Below are positions 22,501 through 34,425 of a DNA stretch of 64,000 nucleotides, piece after piece (position 1 is the stretch's first letter; every line of letters starts with the position of its first letter). This DNA comes from Ianthella basta (taxonomy: Eukaryota; Porifera; Demospongiae; Verongiida; Ianthellidae), in NCBI GenBank assembly GCA_964019415.1, contig OZ025871.1:3514129-3578128 (forward strand), given 5' to 3'. The notes beneath the pieces were generated by a model. The model did no database searches. It saw only the letters and a list, made by a program, of their open reading frames with translations, and had not been told where the DNA came from. The translations under genes were made by a program, and so were the position numbers.

Positions 22501-25500
22501 TCTGAGAACTTATGCCTTCTACACGGGGCTCAGCGCTTGGATATCTCTACAGCAGCCATGTATTATCACAGATTTTATATAGTAAACATAGCTAGGTATC
22601 AGTTCATTTGTGTTGTACAGATGTATTGCAGAATTGTGTGTGCATGCAATACCTACATGTATGGCTGCACTCACCTTCTGACTGGGATGTATGCACTGGG
22701 ACCATCCACATGTGCATGTGCTATCGTAGTGGCTTCTGTTTTGAGCGGTGTGGTCATAAGGGATTGCTTCGCCTAGCCCTTCAGAAGCCACTGTACCTCT
22801 GTGGTTGCTGCGTTGGCAGCAGTAAATTTTGAAAAGGAACTGGTGGGGAGGAGAGGATGTGGGGTGGTTTGAGCTAGCCTCATGTCTATAAGCCTGGCAT
22901 GTTGCCATGTATGGAATGGTTGCAATTGGATTACAGATATACTAACACATAGCAGCAAAAATGCAGTGTGCAATGTCCATCTCCAAGTGATGCCTTTGAA
23001 CAGTGACCAATTGTCTTAACCATCTTTAAACCATTGGCTAGTGCATATGAAGCTGCAGTGACTTTCCTATCCACTCAGGCCTTTACAAACAGCATTACCT
23101 TTTTGACGTATGTATTATTTTTAACTTGAAATCCATTGTTTTGTACTGTAGTTGCTACATACTTACGTACACATGTGGCCTTGTCTATAGTAGTCTGTAA
23201 GCTGATGGATACGCCACTAAGACTCACCTTTAAGGTTATCAAGTGTGCATCTTTTATGTAATGTTTGTCGACTCAGCACTGAAGGCATTGCTTCCTCCAT
23301 TCCATCCTCTTGCACTATTACAGATTCCATTGACTCTGTGCTGATTATTGCTGCTTCAGTTGGAGGAGGTGCTTTAATGCTGTTTCTTGCAGCCTGTTTC
23401 ATCCTTGTCTGCTGTTGCTGCCGCAGATGCAGGTGCGCACTTTGAGAATGATTTCATGCACTCACATAAGTGTAATGTTTGAGTTTGCCAAGTACAATTT
23501 GCTAACATTACAACATTTCTATAATGCCTGAATATAATGTGGTAGAGGCCCATTGCTGCATTTGTGCAATACAGGCATGTCGCGAGCAGGTACAGTACAA
23601 AGCAGAAGCGATCGATCAAACAAATCATACACTCTTTCTGCCTCATATTAGGCCTTTGGCAGCTGCATGCAAAACTGAATCTTTGCTTGCAATCAATATG
23701 CCTTATACTCAAATAGTTTGATTTAGCGCTCTGTAAAGGAGTACTAGTAGTAGTTTCTGGTAATTGATGAATCCAATGAATCTTCTTTAAGAATGTGGCA
23801 CATGGTCACTGAATACGAGAAAACAAATTTGACTCCCAAACCACACCTTTTATAGCAACAATAAATGCCTTATGAAGTATTCAACCCAACTACACTCATC
23901 TGCATTTAGCTGAAAGAAGCAAAACATTATGTATAAGGTATAGGTATAGGTACGTATAATTATAATTATGTATAATTATAGGTATGCAAAAAGTTATGGC
24001 CAGAAGGTTACTGAACTTAGGCACAGAAGAAGCTAAGAAGAATTACAGCGAGGCAAAGATGGTGGTGAGAAGAGCTAAGAATGAGGCATGGGTTCAGTCT
24101 GGATAAGAGCTTGAGAAGGATGTGAGTGCCAACCCACGGAGATTTTAGGCCAGAGTCAATGGTAGAAGGACAGTATGAACTGCATTCATGATGAGAAAGC
24201 CAAGTGTTGGAAGATGAGGCAGATGTTATTGAGAGATGGAAGGAACATTTTAAAGGGCAGTTTGGGGACAAGGAAGGGTCTGGCCAGGACATGCTATATA
24301 GTGAGGTAGTGCAGATGATGACCGAGAGATAATGTTGGAGGTGGTGAGAAGAGGAGTAAAGAGTTAAAGTTGAGGAAGGCACCCGGTGTGTGGAGTGTAG
24401 CCAGAGGTGCTAAACGCTGGAGGAGAAGTGGCGGTGAAATGGTTGGTATTGTTGTTCAATATGGTATGGAGAGTAGGCATAGCGACTGGAGAAAAGCGCG
24501 GATCATCCCCATCTATAAGAAGGTAGCAGGTTAGAATGCTCGAATTACAGAGGGACAAGCCTACTGAGTGTGGTTGGTAAGGTGTATGCAAGAGTGCTAA
24601 ATGACAGGGTGAAGTTGATAACAGCAGAGAAAGTAATGAATGAGCAAGGGAGCTAGGGATTAGGGCAGGTAGGGGCTGTAATGATCATATCTTTGCAGTG
24701 AGGCAGATTGTGGAGAAGACCATTGCAAAAGACAAGTTGGTGTACTTGGTATTTGTGGATTTGGACATAATGGAGAGTGCTGGAAGAATATGGTGTTGAG
24801 GGAACATTATCAGACAGCACTGTAGTATTGGCTATGTAGGGATGGCAGTAGTTGTTTGTATGCTGTAATACAAACAAAGAGTAGCCCTATTGCAATTTAG
24901 GGCTGAGAACTGGCAAAGACGGCTACCCAAGAGGAAGCATCTGTTGCATACAACGTAGGACTAACCTTTGAAGTGAAAATGTGTGCTCCGGCAGAAAACG
25001 ACCTCGACATTTTCCCTGTTTCATCTTATTCTTATTCTTCTTATCAGACAGCACAGCAATGGTGTCTATATAAGGATGGTGTGGTTGTCTGTATTCTGTA
25101 TTACAAATGAAATGTGGCGTTATTACCATTTAGGGTTAAAAACTGTCGAAAAAGGCTACCCATGAGGAAGTTTCGGATGCATACTACTTACGTAGGACTA
25201 ACCTTACTTTCAATGTGAAGTGTGCGCAGAAAACGACTTCAACATTTTCTGTGTTTCGTCTAATTATTATTATCAGACAACACTGCGTGCTGTCTATGTA
25301 GGGATGGTGGTGGTTGTTTGTATGCTGTAATACAAACAAAAAGTAATGCTACTATCATATAAGACTGAAAACTGGCGATAAAGGCTATATACCCATGAGG
25401 AAGTGTTGATTGTACACTACGCAGGGCTAACCTTACTTCCAAGTGAACATGCGTGCTCCTGCAGAAAACGCCCTCAACATTTTCCGTGTTTCTTCTTCTT

Positions 25501-27598
25501 TTTCTTCTTCTTCTTTTGAAAAGACCTGAGAGGCTATGTAGATCAATCATATCCGTAATCGTGGACTGAACAAAAGATTTTCGACATTTCAGAAGCATAC
25601 AGCTACCTTCATCAGGGGATAATAACAAGTGGAGCACTCATGCATCTATAGATGATAGTGACAATGGATGATGTGACTACTGTACGTTTTTGACAGGAGA
25701 CATCAGATGATGTGTAATGAATAATGTCAACAATAACACATGCAGTTTCTAACGAGAGAATGAGTGAGTGTAAGTTGTTGAGTCAGTTTAGCAGTGCTGT
25801 GTACTCAGTAGACAGGTAGACAGTGACCCCTCTCACGGTTTATTGTGTTGGGGTGGCGCTGAATGTGCCAGCTCTCCAATAGACATCACGTGGTTACCAA
25901 GGGGTGTGTGTCAATCACTTCCGCCTTGGACAGGTCCACTAGGTGGACCACACGTGTTCAGCTAGAGCAGATGCAGCAACATCCCATTTCTGAGTGCATG
26001 TTGGTGTTCAGTCAAACGGTGCTTGAGGGTTCGGCCATACTGTCCAACATACACCTTGGGGCACTCAGAGCAGGGGACTTTGTAGACCACACCTGTGCGC
26101 TGGTCCCTGGGTACCAGGTCCTTTGGGTGTACTAGCTGGTGCCTGAGGGTGCTGTGTGGGCGAAAGGCTACCCTGATATCCAGAGGTCCAAGGATTCTTC
26201 TGATTGTTCAGATAGACTGTTGAGTGACTGAGTGTTGAGCGTGTGGCAGAGGAGAAGAGGATTGTCAATGCACTGAAGGAGAATGGGTAACCACTGAGCT
26301 TCATTACACATCCTTTGTTCATTTTGGCTAGTGTCCACGATTACGGATATGATCTTTTTCTTCTTCTTCTTCATCTTCTTTTTCTCTGACAGCAGTAGCG
26401 CACAAACCAAAGGGACCAGAAGAATACTTCTAGCATGATATTGCATCCATTTTTCCTGGCTGTGTTCCTATGTAGGTTTAGCTTATGCTGCGGTGACTCC
26501 CAACGTGGTGCATGGCCAAAGGGGGCAGACGCCATTTTCGGTTGATGTAATTAAACTGGATGAAACAGGCAGGACTTTGCTATTATGAGCAGCTCTCCGT
26601 GGACTCCTTCCCGTTGCCCTGTTAACTGGCGAAGTGGTGCTCTTCGCATTGCTCTACGCTAAGTCAAAGTAGTTGGCCAATAGTTCAATTGCTTAGCAAC
26701 GTCATCATGTGGTCGTTTGAAGTTATGTACATAGATAGCCTTGGCCAAAATTAGCTTGCGCACCATTTGAAGGACATTCATAGTCATGCATTTTCCCACC
26801 ATTTTTAATTTCTGCCAGTTGGCTTCCAGTCGCCGTTTCTGTGTTCTCTTCGGTGTCTTAGCGGGGAACCCAGGTACGTACTTAGCTAGCAGAAACCTTG
26901 AACCCCAGGGATACCAAATAAGGTCCGATAGCAGCATCAACGTCCATCCAAGGATGTGGGACTATAAGGTGCTATAATAAGCTAGATGTAGTCAATTTTG
27001 TACTAAGACTGTGTTTTGGGGCATGTGTATGCTGTACTTCACCTGTCATTGTGTGTTCTCTCTTGTTTGCAGGCACAGCAAGCATAAGAATGTTGAGTTG
27101 ATGCGTCCTGTACCACCTCCTTTAGTGCCACCACGTTCAAGGTTGATGGGACCACCTGTTGAGCCTATATACATTAGCATAGTGGATGTTGAGCCCCGTG
27201 AGGTTGCTAACAACGACCAAACTGTGAGCCACAACCAGGTGCGAGTGAATGGAAGAGATGAAAGAAGTCAGTCCTTTCATGAAGAGCTGCCTTCACACAC
27301 TGGAGCAAGCATGCTCTCAGTTCCTCCCCAAGCAGAAAGGTGGTCCAGCACGCCTGTACTGTACTCCCCACCAGATGTAGTAGTAGACGGTTTGTCTCGT
27401 TCGGCAAGATGTTCAAACATATCACAAGGCTTTTTAGGATTGCCCCCTTCAAGTGGGGCACATCTTGTAACCTGCGGTAGGGGCTACACCATGCTGCTTC
27501 CTTCCAGCATCTCCTCACCTCCAGTAGGAATCACTTCAGACCAGTCTAACATCCTCCCACTCCCTGATAATGCAACTACTCTGCCAGACCACAGATGA
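13171..27598 (+). CDS. Gene B: Ig-type single-pass receptor, tandem paralogue of A
   Basis: Exons: 13171-13195, 13542-13592, 16720-16983, 18167-18318, 19651-19993, 20130-20340, 21181-21347, 23324-23432, 27073-27598. Total 1848 nt, 615 residues plus TGA, all phases matching. Residues 1-25 form a signal peptide (core WIAVAVLVVCAAA). Then come Ig 1 (to 113), an unrecognised domain (114-278), a second Ig-like domain (279-404), a membrane segment with a CCCCRRCR end (405-441) and a 175-residue tail. The tail has PPPLVPPR (SH3 ligand PxxPxR) and IYISI. The second tyrosine site of gene A, SFYEEL, is SFHEEL here and so lacks its tyrosine. Introns hold Penelope-like, LINE and DNA-element remnants absent from A. 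The two leader exons are less certain than the rest. Function as a recognition receptor is inferred. Confidence 0.85.
14860..15414. mobile_element. MITE-like element, TA-flanked inverted repeats
   Basis: The left end TACCGTATTTGTCCGTATAG matches TACCATATTTGACCGAATAG read from the right end. Both carry nearby GGCCxGGCTC blocks. No transposase is visible. It lies in the second intron of gene B. An interior segment (15213-15325) recurs at 22495-22620 beside another repeat copy. Superfamily is likely Tc1/mariner from the TA ends; this is inference. Confidence 0.65.
16076..16403 (+). repeat. 328-bp repeat, copy 2
   Basis: Nearly identical to 22628-22956 from CAGAATTGTGTGTGCATGC to ACTAACACATAGCAGC, with only scattered differences. 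Both strands are open for 60-96 codons in both copies, but the few changes do not clearly respect either frame. It sits just upstream of the first Ig exon of gene B. Nature unknown: a dispersed repeat, or a block duplicated within the gene. Confidence 0.75.
18451..18834. mobile_element. MITE nested in the Penelope-like remnant
   Basis: The left end GCCAGACCCCC...AAGGGTCTGGTA matches the complement of the right end (CCAGACCCTT...GGGGGTTCTGGC), giving imperfect inverted repeats of about 35 bp with an internal hairpin in each end. No coding capacity. Confidence 0.65.
19057..19341 (+). pseudogene. GIY-YIG endonuclease piece of a Penelope-like element
   Basis: The frame reads TYIGQTGISLDHCLREH, then ASVIDVHPH and a stretch ending LNRGKG. 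This is the order seen in the GIY-YIG endonuclease of Penelope-like elements (YIGxTGRSLxxRxxEH, then the ASVIDxHPH region). The frame stays open to 19470 but the element lacks its reverse transcriptase, so this is a dead fragment. No host role is suggested. Confidence 0.75.
20618..20950 (-). mobile_element. DNA element remnant related to 53525-54306
   Basis: It begins TACCGTATACGCTTGAACTT, close to the terminal repeat of the element at 53525 (TACCGTATGCGCTTTAATTT). It lies in the gene B intron 20341-21180, which is 840 bp against 366 bp in gene A. The minus strand is open over 20901-20650 with a charged segment (LFNKWKDEKNALF) that I cannot assign firmly. The right end is not clear. Confidence 0.5.
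22628..22956 (+). repeat. 328-bp repeat, copy 3
   Basis: Matches 16076-16403 almost base for base. It lies in the intron before the membrane exon of gene B (23324). Directly upstream, 22495-22620 matches 15213-15325 from inside the MITE at 14860. The two repeat blocks are therefore adjacent here but about 750 bp apart upstream of the Ig exon. Confidence 0.75.
24000..24800 (+). pseudogene. Decayed LINE-type reverse transcriptase fragment
   Basis: Across shifting frames the plus strand reads as non-LTR reverse transcriptase sequence: WRKARIIPIYKK, then a YRGISLLSVVGKVYARVLN-like stretch, then a segment ending LVYLVFVDL, with stops and frame breaks between. It lies in the last intron of gene B (23433-27072). 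The element is dead. I cannot place the clade (CR1, RTE or jockey-like) by eye. Confidence 0.75.
24807..25500 (+). repeat. Three diverged tandem copies of a ~230-bp unit
   Basis: Units start at about 24807, 25041 and 25270 with TTATCAGACA-CAC. Each contains GGATGGT/C, TGTATxCTGTAxTACAAA, a TACCCA-GAGGAAG block, TAGGACTAACCTT and CAGAAAACG-C---ACATTTTC, ending in a T/C-rich run. They follow directly on the LINE fragment and may be its 3' end or a satellite seed. Confidence 0.7.
25545..26353 (-). mobile_element. Penelope-like retroelement remnant, minus strand
   Basis: Inverted ends share CATATCCGTAATCGTGGAC (25547-25565) and its complement (26333-26351). On the minus strand, about 26160-25970, the frame reads GVVYKVPCSECPKVYVG then RTLKHRLTEHQHALRNG, matching the cysteine-containing linker and GIY-YIG core of Penelope-like elements. 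Stops follow. Nearer the 3' end (25620-25580) the minus strand has CTGATGA...CTGAAA. Truncated, no reverse transcriptase core seen. It lies in the last intron of gene B. Confidence 0.75.
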
Positions 27599-30012
27599 AG
27601 CTACCCTGCATTTCTACTAGAACACAACCTATCTAAGCATCGGGCAACTTGTTTGTGGTATGTCGGGGGAGGAGTCTCCTTAGATCCTGTATCAGCCTGT
27701 TAGCAATACACACACACATTTGACATTGTCACTGTATACACAGCAAGCCAGAAATGGATGTTGTGCTAGGAAATGGAAACACCTCCTGTCAGGTGTGGTC
27801 TTTGGCTTCACTTTCACTGGTTTCTTGTTCTTATATATATCATTTCAATTTCAATTGTAGACCATGGTTGTATGCTTCATACTTAAACCAAGTATCTTTG
27901 TAATTTCATAAGAATCAGCTAATGTACGTACATGCAAACATTCGTAGTGTGCCCATGATGTATTGCAGCTCTCACTGATAGTCTGACAGCTGAGCTACTT
28001 TGCAATAGCAAATGTTGATGTAATGCAAGATGCATATGTGTAGGTATACTGTAGGCATGTGTGTGTGCATGCATGTTTTGATGTGAAGGCATGAGTGTGT
28101 GCTATGGTGCTCGTGAGTACAGTGCACTGTATGTGTGAACAGTGCATGCACTGTATGTGTGAAATAGGCATTCTGCTAGTGCCTGTTTCAGCACTGTGTA
28201 TGAGTGCAGCATGCATTCACAGTGCCAAAACAGCCACCAGCAGAGTGCCTGCTACCAAACATTGCGGTTGAGTGAGTAGGTGATCAAACAAGGATTGATC
28301 AGTACAGTAAAAGTGTTTAGCAACACTTAAGCAGTTCCTGCATTCACTTCATTACCTGCAGTGCAATTTGGGGTAAGGTTTATTGCATTGTACTGTATGA
28401 GGTATGAGGTATGCCCTGCCAGTCAATAGTGTACACAACACCACAAGTGCAGTAATATCATATGCATAGACTGTGTGGGTTTACTTAACTCAATGCAAGG
28501 TAGTGAAGTGTTTACGTACGTACATACATATGTCTTCAGCAATCAGAGCACAGCCTCAAGAAGGCTGCTACACTTGGCTGTATTCTTGTGCATAGACATG
28601 TGGCTGGCGTTCAGCCTCACAGACGTGACATACAGTAGCTCCACCCACTTTGTTCTGTCTTGCACCCTGTAACAGCTGCACTAGCACTGTACGTGGCTGC
28701 ATCTTCACATTATAAGGCAGGACCTGACCAGCTTAATGTACATATGTACATACGGTACATATACTGTATGTACATCCTTAAGGATGTGCATAGCTGTAAC
28801 TCATTGCCTTATACATATTGCACATCGAGTTACTATCCTGCATGTGAGCTGTTTGGGTGAGATGTCCTGTGCACCATGTATGTATATTGTACGTATGTGA
28901 ATAACTCTGTTTACAGGTGGTAGGCTGGGTCACTGCTGGTATTGGTGCTCATCCATTCTTGCTAAAGTTGGGTTAGTTACACCAAATACGTACATGCAAT
29001 TCATGTAGAATGAACCATGAGTGTGATCACAGCAGGAGTTAATCCAATGGACAGGACTATGGTCCTGAGACCAATAGTGATTATGCCTAATCAAATACAC
29101 AGTGCAGCAACCAGTACTAAGCAACAACCTCAAGGGACTTCATCAGTTGATCGCTAAACAGTTTTGTGACTGACGAACACTGTCGAGGACTAAATGTCTT
29201 CAGGCCAAAACGTCAATAACAATTTGTCTTTCCTTAATTTGCTTTGTGATGGCTCAACACAAACCCACTTTGTACGCTGTCATGCTCTGCCGCATCACCC
29301 GTGTAGTTTGCCTGGCTGCACTGTACGTATATGCGTACCTCAACCTTCACATTCTTACTTGTGCCAACTCTGGGGATGCATGCAGTGTCTTGCTGCGTAA
29401 GACTTTGTCCATTTCTATTATTGGAGGAATGAGGGGATCTAGCCATGTGTCGTATATGTACCTCTTTGAAGATAGTGTTCCCTAGGTGATCTCTGGTAAA
29501 AAAACAACTGGCTCTCGGTAGAATGCCTACAAGTTGTTTGTAGTCCTTGCTGTGTACATACACTGGTAATTGAAGTAATTATGGCGTAGGCCTGACATCA
29601 TTATGTCGCCATCCGTAGCATGCCTTGTAGTACGTTGCAGTTCAGGAAGTGAGCACCTCCTCCATCCAATTAGGTGCCGCAAAGGAGTAGGGGTTCTTGA
29701 GTTACATTGGCTTCCAAGTGTATTGGAAGTGGTCTCTAATGACTCCCACTGATGATGTCGTAGAGGCTCATTGCTACAGGGTATATTATGGTCTGTTCTT
29801 GAGTCAAACATGTATAGCTGAACAGATAGAATTGTTGGGCAATGTAGTCTGTAAGATGTTTTCACCACGAAGGTCTCCATTAGGTACGGCACTGTTTTGG
29901 AGCTGGTGAAGACCTTTGTAGTCAAAGCATCTGACAGTCTGCATTGTCAGACTGGCACTGTTTTGCAGTGAAGTGTTCATTCATGTGCATGTATACATTC
30001 ATCTAAAGTGGC

Positions 30013-30702
<690 letters not shown>

Positions 30703-31769
30703 ATTGGATGTATATACTGTATACAACTAAACTAATCCCACATGTGTGTTATCCTCTACTAGTGTTTAAATTTACTCTGCAATGTTCATCCTTCTCAGCA
30801 CACAAATGCACAGCTACTTTATTAGTTAGTATGATGTCATTGATAGGTTTAAACAAATTGCTTTATATATCACACCCCTTGCCAGTCATCTGATCCTGCT
30901 GCTCTTCCCCAGTACTTCCCTAGTCTCATCCACCAGTCTTCCCTGCTTACATTGTACCCAAGTATAGAACCCCTCAGTGCATGCACTTGGCTTCTTCACT
31001 ACTTTGTCCATAACCACTGTGTCATTCAAAGACTGCCTTGAACATTACATAACAACACGTCACTGGTGTGTCAGCCATATTTCTAACACTTGTATACAGG
31101 AATGATGGCCTACTGTAGATATAGATAGGCAGACTGTAGACTAGCCGTGCCATGTACTTCACTGTGGTTGTGTCAAGGCACTGTTTGATAACACACACTG
31201 TTATGTTCGTCTAAGGATCGATTATGTACAGTGTGTACATAGATTTCGTTACTGTACATACATAATATTATACATTTTGTGTATATGCATCAGTATTGTC
31301 TCCTGATAGTACATGGGTTACATCCCAGACCTTTCTGGGAACAAGACTAATGAGGAGGTGTGTTGTAGAATTCACAAGTACTTCATGTGCACTATTGCAG
31401 AGGCAGTAAGAACTGTACATGCATGAAATTGTGGGAATGAATGTTTATAGTTGCTATCTAGATTGAATGAGCACCGCAGGCACAATGCTTTACATAGCTG
31501 CACTACACCATGTCAACTCCAAGCCTCGTCCCATAGCTTGCCTTCAAAATGAGACAATTTGAAGACATGCATTCCCCTAGTGATAACACATGGTCCAGCT
31601 TCCTTGTTGACAGTTCTGTGGATTTGGTAAAGAGATCAATCAGATAGGCCGACTAGTGCGTGCATGTGCGTATCCCCTGCAATGCAGGGATGTTTGGGGG
31701 AGGTTGGTTATGCCCCTGTAATAGAGAATGGAATGTTCCATGTCATGTGTACGCCAGTGACAGGTCTCT

Positions 31770-31817
31770 CTAGCTGTGGGTGGCTCTCCTTGACTAGCTG
31801 TGGGTGGCTCTCCTTGA
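31770..31817 (+). repeat. 24-bp direct duplication
   Basis: CTAGCTGTGGGTGGCTCTCC followed by TTGA occurs twice in tandem, followed by a partial third start (CTAGCTGT). Confidence 0.85.
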
Positions 31818-34331
31818 CTAGCTGTCTCAGGACTGTGAAATGATCAAACCTGTGTAGATGTTGGCAGGTGAGTGCATGTGGTGTATCTTGTGTAGGATAA
31901 TTGTGCAGTATATGCACAAGTGCATGTCCCCCAAATTCAGGTGTTTATTGCTATTGTATGCTACAACATTTCATTGTGCCTGCGTATGTACATTTACATA
32001 CATACGTACGTATATACAGTATGAGACCAAAGTGATCAAGATGAGCCATACAGCAAACAGCATAGACTTATGTTAATAAAATTTTAGAAGCCTGCTTTCA
32101 CTTCCCCTTCCCCCCCGATCTCAACAGGACAGATACATAACACGTAAGCAGGTGAGCTAGTCCTTAATAAGAACATCATCTTGACTGACATTCTACTCTT
32201 GGCAGTACTGTAGTTGGTTAACCTTAAAGCGGTCCACCCCCAACTCGCTATTACACACTGTGCATACAGTTGTGTGCTGACATTTTAAAGTTGAGTATTG
32301 ATATTGTTACGTACATGACTGATAATGATATTAGCCTATGCATACATACAGTCAACCACCGCAATAATCATGTCATCATTTAAGGCTTATTAATGGCTAG
32401 GTCTTCTTCTAATGAAATTGTGAATGCTTATGCTTATGCTTGTGGTACTGTGGTCAATTCAAGGAGCCGGCCTGCCCAGCCACAATACCACTGTGTCCAC
32501 ACTGGGATGGCATAATGCACTGTGATGTCCTAAAGTAGGCGAGAACAATAATGCATTATTGGATGTAGAGTAAGCAGGAGTCATAATGAAGGGATGGATG
32601 TATACTTGAGCCACATGTATACTAATGTATATGCACATACTGCATGCATGTACAGTATTAATAATTGACCCTTAGTAATGTACCATACACTGTGGTGCTC
32701 CATGGTGCGTATACGTATATCTAGCTTGGTTGACTGGTAACCTGAGACCAATGTGACCATCATCCATTAATTCAAGCTGCTCAGTTGCTGATATTAATAT
32801 TACCAGCAGCCCATATATACGTATAATAATGTTGACTTCCTATTCACGTAACGTCCAGCTTGTGCCTCGTAATTAGTGCAATACAGCAAGGTGTACTGTA
32901 CGTATGGACCAGCAGTGCACGCAGTCGTGTTTGTATCCCACTGCCTGGCATCCCACTGACCTAATGGCATACCGGTACTGTACCTTCAGGGTAGCTCAAA
33001 TCTTCGTTGCTGAGCAGCTGTCAAAGAATTCCTCTGTTCTACCCGCGTGACCAGAAGGAGGTTGCACCAATTCCATTCTGTGTGATGTTGTTGACATTCC
33101 TGGGGGAGTTGTAGCTTGTTTCAATGCATGCTTGACATAACTATCAGCACTGTTGTGCTTCCTTGAGCATGCACCCACTTCTGCTTCCAGAAATAATCCC
33201 CCCTTGGCAGTTACAACCAGTTTGGAGTGACTGATGCGCTACCTTACCTGACACAGTACAATGTTATTGCATATACATATATATCCCCTTACAGTAACTC
33301 CCTCCTCTCAGCACCAAGTACATACCTATGTTGCCTGAGCTGTATTTGATGGCATGTTGTGAGTTGTGACTGTTGCAAGTGTGGCTTGTACTGTAAGTAG
33401 TAATCCTATGTATAAGTATCTCTCAGTTTGCTGATCCTGCAATGTGTGGCTGCCCTTGAGGAGGAGTGCGCTGTACTGAGTAGGTGGTAATCTGATTGAT
33501 TTGTTTGCAAGGACAACCCCTTTCCTTTGTAGTGGAAGGTACACCCACCCCCTTGTGATAAGGGGCCTAATTCATCAATGGGAGCACTTACCAAGGGAGG
33601 ATTAATAGATATTCACCTGCTAAAGGGATTAATTGATATCAACTAAGGTAATGATTGATTTCGTTCTTGATGAGGAAGATCTCTAAGGTCAGTTACACTT
33701 GTACGTGTTTCACTCCGATGATCAACCCCCTGTCCACAACCTACTGTATATCAACTAATGCACACCCTGAATTAGTATTGTCCATTTGCTATGCACTCCC
33801 AAATCCTTAAGCTCTACAAAGTGTCAGTATACCATACTCCATTCAGAGCTCCTAGATTGTTTGTGTAGCAGTGAATGTAAAGGGATGTACTGTATAGCAA
33901 ACCTTTCCTGTGTGAAATGTCCGGAACCAAAGTGACATGGAAGGTATAACAACATTGTCAAAAGCACAAAAGCACACACATGGCTGTTGTACGTGTACCT
34001 TCTATACTTATGTAAGCGAGATTTCTATTGCCCCTTGCCTCATTCTGGTGCAGTCATAAGGTCTGCACTAGTTGGGATTCTACGAGTATCCTATTTGAAA
34101 TGCTCACTTCCTGTTCACCATAAATACCTCCAATGCAGGTATGTGTGGTGCAGTATAGACAACAGAGGTAGTGGAGTGGTAACACTATAGGGTGCTGCAT
34201 GTAGGAGTATAGGAGCCACACAGTTACAGGAACTGGCTGCCACATCCACAGTGACTTGGAGCATCTACCATTCAGTGGCAGTCCTTATTGAGAGAGGGCT
34301 CTGTTCAGCAGTCTGATTGGTGAGGTCAGCA

Positions 34332-34425
34332 ATGACAGGTAGAAACACCCAGCCACAGTCTCTCGTGGTGCTGGTGGTAGCAGCACTGTTCCTGATGACA
34401 GTTCAGCTGGCTGCAAGTCAAAGAG
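34332..34425 (+). other. Gene C first coding exon, signal peptide
   Basis: An ATG at 34332 opens 31 codons with a hydrophobic core and an AAS-Q cleavage-like end, leaving in phase 1 at a GTGATC donor. Inverted CCAAT (ATTGG) sits about 17 bp upstream at 34315. The next coding exon is 2.35 kb away. Confidence 0.8.

Noticed and set aside
24807..25500. CRISPR-like array
   Set aside because: Repeats are ~230 bp, diverged, only three, without spacers; the DNA is animal.
29234..29563. Minus-strand frame possibly from a Penelope-like element
   Set aside because: The nearby sequence has foldback traces, but the frame itself lacks the YIG or reverse transcriptase motifs.
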